This document shows, piece after piece, positions 58,409-64,000 of a stretch of 64,000 bases of DNA. The notes under the pieces are model-generated. The model was not told the DNA's origin and searched no databases. It saw only the letters and a list, made by a program, of their open reading frames with translations. Position numbers and translations under genes: made by a program. Positions within the stretch are counted from its first letter, which is position 1. Each line of letters starts with the position of its first letter. Origin of the DNA: Dipylidium caninum (Eukaryota; Platyhelminthes; Cestoda; Cyclophyllidea; Dipylidiidae); contig QEYB01000388.1 in NCBI GenBank assembly GCA_017562135.1, positions 62,001 to 126,000 on the forward strand, given 5' to 3'.

Positions 58409-61400
58409 GCTGCTCTCATGCCTGTCGTCTGTTTGGCTGAATATCCGCTTGTCTCTTGGCCTCGCCCGCAACTCCGTCCTCTACCGCGGCCTCTCTCTCT
58501 CTTCCTGTGTGTCCATGTACATGACGTCTAGATTTCCGCATTGCGCCACAGCCCACCAGCTCGACTCCAACACCTCCAGCTCTCGGTACTATCCTCTCGC
58601 TCGCTCTGCCGCCCCCCTCCCCCACCTCATCAGCTCCTTAATGCTGACTTCTATTCACTCCCCCCCACCACCACCCCGCCCCTCAAACCCCCCATGCCCA
58701 GTCAATCTGAACATTAAAATTGGTGGGAAGAGATTCGTGTTGTGTGGGCTGAATCTCATCATGCGGAAATGAAGTAACTTCCTTCACAGGGCAGGGGAGA
58801 AAAGAGGAGAGGAGAAAAACCATCGCATAGTGTACATTTTCATTATCTTAGCTACCGGCAGACGGAGAGTATTTAATCCCGAGAAGTCTGACTAATGAGG
58901 CGCCCTGATTGGTCTGTTGCATTTGGACGGAAATTCCGCGTTCAAATGGTGCCGTTGAAACTGTGGATAGGGCGTCCTTATCCAATTAGCTGCCTCTGAA
59001 GTGACAGCTATCCCAATTCCAGCCTCATTTCCACCGCCCGCCTCGGTTTAGCTAATGCGGAGACGATCTTTGAGGCAGTGGAATCATGTCACCTCTCGGG
59101 TTGGAATGCGAAGGAGAAGGGAGACTCGACGAAAGCTTCACTCCGTACAGCATACAGGTGAAAATTGGTGGGCCTCGAGAGGCAAGGTCGGAAGAAGCGG
59201 CAGAGATTTGGACGAAGTCAGCAATGAAGCCCCAAACGACGAGAGTACCTCCGCCTCCAGCATTAGAAGGCCATTTTGCCCACTCCATTGCGAAGTTATG
59301 ATTAGGTATGGTATTCATCTTCCAATCTTCCGTCTCCCTCCCCGCTCGGCCCCTTCGCCCTTCCCCTCTCCCCTCCATCTCTTCCTGTCACGACTACTCA
59401 CCTCTCCGTGCCTCTTTTAACTGCTGCTGCTGCTGCTGCAAAAGCAGACAATTGGGTTTGTTTACCCATAAGTTGTTGCTAAGACAACGGGCATTACCAT
59501 CGGAAAATGTCTCAGAGCTTTTTATAATTGGACCCGGAAATCACCGGGCAGATTTGAGATTCCCTTGAGTAGACGAATGGACGACTCGTGAATGGCTTTC
59601 GGGGCCTCTTCGCTACTTCATGTGTCGTCGTCTGCATTTTGAGCGAGAAGGTGAAGACTCGAGGCGGAGGATACTGAGAATGAGAATGGAAGGTGGGTCA
59701 AACACGCCCCTTTACGTCTCTGAAGTTGACAGGGATCAGTTTCTCGCTGACATCGGAACTTAGTTGACTGATGAGTGAATTATTCCTTCCGAAAGATGCT
59801 GCGTTCCACCCCGACTCCCATTATCACTCGCCGATCAGTCGGCGTTGCGTTTTTTAACTCAATAGAGGAGGCGACTGACAATCCAAGCTGTTGTCACGAC
59901 ACGTCATCTGATCGAAGGGAGCAGGATCGACGTGGCTGGGCGCTGGGGGCGGAGGGGGGGGGGCGGCGGCCCAAATCCCAAAGGATCAAATTGTAACCGA
60001 CGATGTACCAAATAAATATATAAATAAATAGACAAGGAAAGTGAAGGGACGAGCAGTTTAATTTTGACACCCTTAAAGTGTTCGCCACATAATTGCCACA
60101 TTAAAACAACAGAATCGTCGGAATCTGTTCAACGGGCTTTGACGGCCAACAATTTTCCCATCTTCCCGCCAACGAGCTTTCTTTTCCCACCTCCCCACCG
60201 CCGCCGCCTCCGCCCCCCTGCATGTCGCAGATTAAATATTCATCTCATAGCAGGGTGGCTTTCTTGGCCCAGACACGAGTCGCAGTCTGAGCCATGTAGT
60301 AAAAGCCTTCCAAAGGCAGTCATAATGTGAGCAGCGACGCAGTCGTCGCTGTTGCCGCAACAGCCACCCCAAAAGGAAGGATTCATGGTTCCAATTTCAG
60401 GCGGCTTTTTCCTCAGGGTGGAAGGACAACATGTCTCTCCATATTACAAAAGGCTTGAGCAGACCAAGTCCAAAAAGCGGGCGCAAGGCGAGGTGGCTGA
60501 GGCGGTGGCGGAGGGGACGGGGAGAAGGCGAATCTCACGCTTTCATGTCCATAATTTATAACGCCGTTTTTTTGCCTCCGATAATGATGCTGCTGACAAT
60601 GCCGACGCTGTTGATGCTGTTGCAGTATTTAAAATTCTCTGCCAAAATTTCCTCCATGTTCCGTAAAGGCACAAAATCCATTAACTCTACTGCGCGTAAA
60701 AATGGTCGAGTCTGTTAGAAGTTTGATGGTGGCAGCGGCGGTGGTGGCGATGGCGATGGTTGAGAGCCAAGAGGAGGGGGGAGTCGTGGCCACGAAATTT
60801 GTACCATTCCGCGCTTTTATGTCGCCTTGCTGCTCACCCCCCCCCCCCACCAAGGGGTTTTTGGTTAAACTCTCCAGTTCTTCGGAGTCTCAGTTCCCGT
60901 GGCCTATCTTCGCCGTCGTCCTCGCGCCCAATAATTACAGACTGTTCTTTTATACTGCGTTTTGGCTAAAATTAACCGAAGGGTGGACTTGTCTGTGAAA
61001 ATGGTGAAATTAAACGTAGTTGAAGACTTTGAAAGTCCCAAATATACCGCGGAGGGACGGGACAGGACGGGGCGAGGCGAAAGGAGGAATTGCAGAAGTC
61101 CCCTTGCCATGCCTCGAGCGGCTTTTTCTTACACCTCAGAAGTCGAGACGGTCTTTCGGTTGACTCTCCCGCTCCTGATCCCTTGGGGTAAATTCAGTCG
61201 CGCGGAGGTAAGCCGGTCGCTCGCGTGAACTCGCACGTCCCGCTGTGGAACAGTCGAGCACATTTTCGGACTTACCGACCCTCCACCTGCGTCCCCGTCC
61301 GGATCGCCGTCCACACAGCCGCCTCTGAGCCATTTTTTGACGACAGGCAGCGGAAACTGCATAGTCTGTCCGGCGGGTGTCGCCCTTTTAGATACCCCTC

Positions 61401-61915
61401 TTGACCTCAGCCGTCATCTGCTGTGGTTGGGGATGCCGACGGTGGAATCGGATCGTGAGGCTACTGGAAGGGGATCATGTTGTTGGCATTGCAGCAACAC
61501 CCAACCGGACGCCGGTGGCAGCAGAGGGAAACGGGGCGGGAAAGCATCCGCCCTGGCGCACGAGTCAGCGCTCGGCAGTCAGGGGTGGAGGAGGGTCCAT
61601 GCTGAGGAAGAGGACCCCATCGGACAGGAGAGAATGGTCTTCGCTTGAATAGTCTCGAAAACAAAAAATTTCCAAAATTTGGTCATCGTACCCGCCATCG
61701 TCGTATCTTCACCATTTCGACGGTACCCACGTTGCCTCCGTGGCGAAAAGTTGTCAACTACGATGTCTTTATCCAACACTTGGAAATACGAAGAGAAGTT
61801 AAAAACGCGAAAAGGCTAGATATGTCTGCGTTTTGAAAAATTTTGGCAGCATTTTGAATTATTGTGACCAAACCGAAAATTCGGTTGCAAGAGGGTGTTG
61901 ACAAGCTGGGGTATT
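58409..61915. other. Region after RGK, between the inverted arms
   Basis: 3.5 kb of CT- and GC-rich sequence after the RGK stop, including a CTG/CTGCTG run at about 59421-59440 and G-runs at 59953-59962. Open frames are short and low complexity. No gene supported; it presumably includes the RGK 3' UTR. Confidence 0.5.
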
Positions 61916-62371
61916 TGATGGGTCTGTTCGAGGGACGCCCGAAAGGGGACTGCGCCCCTCGCGTGAGGCACAGGCTGGGACTGAGGGCGAACGACGAGTG
62001 TAGGTTCAGCGCTGTGGTGTCCGGAGAAGAATCAGGCACACGGTGAGGAGGCGTCTCAATTGCGACGGGCACAGTCCACCCACCTGTGCGACATGGTCTG
62101 TTCAACACTCACTCACTCACTCACTCACTCACTCACTCACTCACTCACTCACTCACTCACTCACTCACTCACTCACTCACTCGGTCATTCATCACTCATC
62201 ATTTATTCATTCATTCATTCACTCGCTCTCTTGCTCGCTCGTTCGCCCGTCCAGTCCAACAAAAGGCCTCCTTCAAATGCTCTCCTTCCATGCATTTATT
62301 CCATTATTCACTCGGTCATTCTGTCATTCTGTCAGTCAGTGAGTCAGTCGATCATCGTCACGTTGCATCAC

Positions 62372-62491
62372 CTCCAACTGCGCAATCGTCCGTCTGTCGA
62401 GTGCCTCCTCCACTCGACTGCTGAGCCCATCACCTGAGCACGAGTGACCTCGTGTTGGAAATGGCCGATCATCACCACAAGGCAACTCGTC
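62372..62491 (-). pseudogene. Inverted copy of RGK exon 3
   Basis: All 120 bases match exon 3 at 56355-56474, including the acceptor (GTGTGTAG) and donor (GTGATG). The frame is intact. It lies downstream of the RGK gene and antisense to it, so it cannot be spliced into the normal transcript. Whether a second gene copy with its own exon 1 lies beyond the window is unknown. Confidence 0.8.
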
Positions 62492-63244
62492 CTACACACC
62501 CACACAGATACACGGATAGACATAGACAGACAAGTGCAGAGAAGGTGAAGTAGTCGGTCGCTCGGTCGGTCGGTCAGTCACACGCACCACCGACTTGACG
62601 CGACGAGTGGCGAGGTTGAGGAGGAGCGTTTGGTGGCCATGTCAGGGGACGGGGGAGGGGACGGGAGAGGGGATGGAGAGAGGGGATGGAGAGAGGGGAC
62701 GGGGAGAGGGGCGAAGGAGGCGAGCAGGAGGAGAGAGACGAAGAGAGTGGAGTGAATGAAGATGAAGATGAAGGTGGCGAGGAAGGTGGTGGGGTGTCGA
62801 GGCAACGAGGCGACGAGGCTGACGAGACTGACGAAGCTGACGAGGACGGAGACGAGGAGTGCACACCCATCCACCATCCCACCCACCGTGTGACAGGCGA
62901 CGAAAGTGGCGGTGTGAAGTGGGAGCATGAGAGTGTCCTGTCACATGGCCAACTGTCTCCATGGTCACGACTTTACCAAGTGCCGCCAGCCTGTCTGCCC
63001 CGACCGAAGTGGTGGTGGCGACGGTGATGGTGGTGGTGAGGTGAGGGAGAAGAGGGCGCGTGACGCGTGCGGTGGACAGTCAAGGCGTGGGAGTCGCGAC
63101 GATACAAGGCAGTGGGTGTGATGGCAGTGAGGGAAGGGGGGAGGTGGGAGAGAGTGGGAAGGGGCAGTATTCTTTGCCCTGTGGGGACGAGGGAAATAGA
63201 AAGTGGGGCGCGCTGTGCGGGGCGCGGGGCGCGGAGCAGCTCAC

Positions 63245-63348
63245 CACGAAGTTGGGATCCTCGTAGGCGTCGCTGTCGATGAGCAGAAGACTCGTCTGTT
63301 GACCGTCCACGTCCACTGTGACCGTCTCGAGGACGTTGCCCTCGTTGG
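63245..63348 (-). pseudogene. Inverted copy of RGK exon 2
   Basis: A 104-base copy of exon 2 (55484-55587) with the same acceptor and donor and an open frame (LLLIDSDAYEDPNF). In the minus direction it lies before the exon 3 copy in the correct order. It is either a dead duplicate or part of a second, inverted RGK copy whose first exon would be right of the window. Confidence 0.8.
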
Positions 63349-64000
63349 CTGAAGGAAGGAGAGTGGATGTTTCGTCAAAAGCCAGGTGAAGCTGACCCCT
63401 TCGAGAGTACGTGCAGAATTGACGCCCAAACCGACGCCCAACCGACGCGCCATCCCCATCCCCATCCCACCTATTTCACGCCGTCCACTGCAACGCCGAC
63501 AACACATTCACCCACACTCCCATCGTCAGGCTTCACCTCACCTCACCTCAGCACCTCACCTCGCCTCGCCTCGCCTCGACTCCGCTTCATTCTCGACCGC
63601 TTCGTGGCTCAACTGACTGGCAATGCGGTTGGCACCCAACGAATCTCACGATGACATCTGCAGCAGAACCCTATCAACATCGCGTGAAGTAGACTGACTC
63701 GTGTCTGATGCTCCTCAGTCCCTCCGCATCCCGCCGCACCCGGTCGAGGCACCCTCCCAGCCGCGTTTCCCCTCGCTGCACCGTTCTACTCAGTCAGCGG
63801 GAGTGTGGGTCTCTCTGAGGTCGGCCTCTCGTGCGTCGTGGGAGAGGGAGGTCGCTGTGGCGAAGAGTGGCGAGTCTCTCCCTCTCTTCAAACTGCCCCT
63901 CAAGTGAAAACGACGAGACGTTCAAGTCTTGAGTGTGTTGTTGGGCGCGTCGCCTCTGCCTTTCCTCCGATGAAATCGCCTCACGACTCCCACGAGCGAG

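Larger units (their letters stand above)
61916..64000 (-). repeat. Right arm of large inverted repeat (continues beyond window)
   Basis: Reverse complement of 54815-56913, still aligned at the last base of the window (one mismatch in the final 25 bases), so the arm is longer than 2085 bases. It includes an expanded (ACTC)n tract at about 62106-62181. Confidence 0.93.

Noticed and set aside
62043..62342. LTHS-repeat protein
   Set aside because: Pure translation of the (ACTC)n microsatellite.
1..64000. CRISPR arrays, bacterial operons, ribosomal or transfer RNA genes
   Set aside because: No regularly spaced repeats, no ribosome-binding-site context, and no rRNA sequence noticed. tRNA genes were not searched exhaustively, since that needs a covariance-model scan; none stood out.
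61916..64000. Palindrome as a missed-adapter read artefact
   Set aside because: Such artefacts usually fold back without a unique spacer; here 5 kb of unique sequence with two real exons separates the arms, and the arms differ in repeat length. An assembly duplication still cannot be excluded.

Overview
The window looks like nuclear DNA from a flatworm, most probably a cestode. Nearly all genes are split into short exons by GT..AG introns. Their products are metazoan: ubiquitin ligase UBE4A, mitochondrial FARS2, TRAPPC2L, OST4, LRRCC1, an RZ-type RGS protein, an RGK GTPase and a Ly6/three-finger protein. The organism call is inference from gene content and style; no species-specific marker was found. 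Most exon boundaries were placed by hand from splice consensus, reading phase and known family sequence, so an edge may be off by a few bases.

Layout. 1-4.7 kb (minus): 5' half of an OCRL/INPP5B-type inositol 5-phosphatase, with the rest of its catalytic domain beyond or near the left edge. 5.23-5.39 kb (plus): OST4 microprotein, head-to-head with the phosphatase. 6.18-12.54 kb (minus): complete 13-exon UBE4A. 14.3-15.3 kb (plus): a small unidentified ORF followed closely by two-exon TRAPPC2L. 16.0-18.1 kb (plus): an apparently intronless 683-codon gene of unknown family. 18.7-19.4 kb (minus): two-exon GPI-anchored ten-cysteine Ly6 protein. 21.1-22.4 kb: a foldback element with 300 bp inverted arms. 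28.97-31.3 kb (plus): RGS gene of the RGS17/19/20 type. 31.9-33.8 kb (minus): FARS2, roughly head-to-head with LRRCC1 (34.6-41.55 kb, plus). One LRRCC1 intron holds a decayed mariner element, and a second mariner relic lies near 43 kb. 49.6-58.4 kb (plus): five-exon RGK GTPase.

The most unusual structure is at the right end. A segment of at least 2.09 kb (54815-56913) containing RGK exons 2 and 3 is repeated in inverted orientation at 61916-64000 and runs out of the window. The 5 kb between the arms carries RGK exons 4 and 5. Both exons and their splice sites are preserved in the inverted copy.

Two conserved genes carry a single-base frame break inside an otherwise intact exon: one extra T in the RGS gene near 31226 and one missing G in FARS2 near 32226. 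The two inverted arms also differ mainly by one-base indels. Together these point to consensus errors of a long-read assembly at least as readily as to true mutations.
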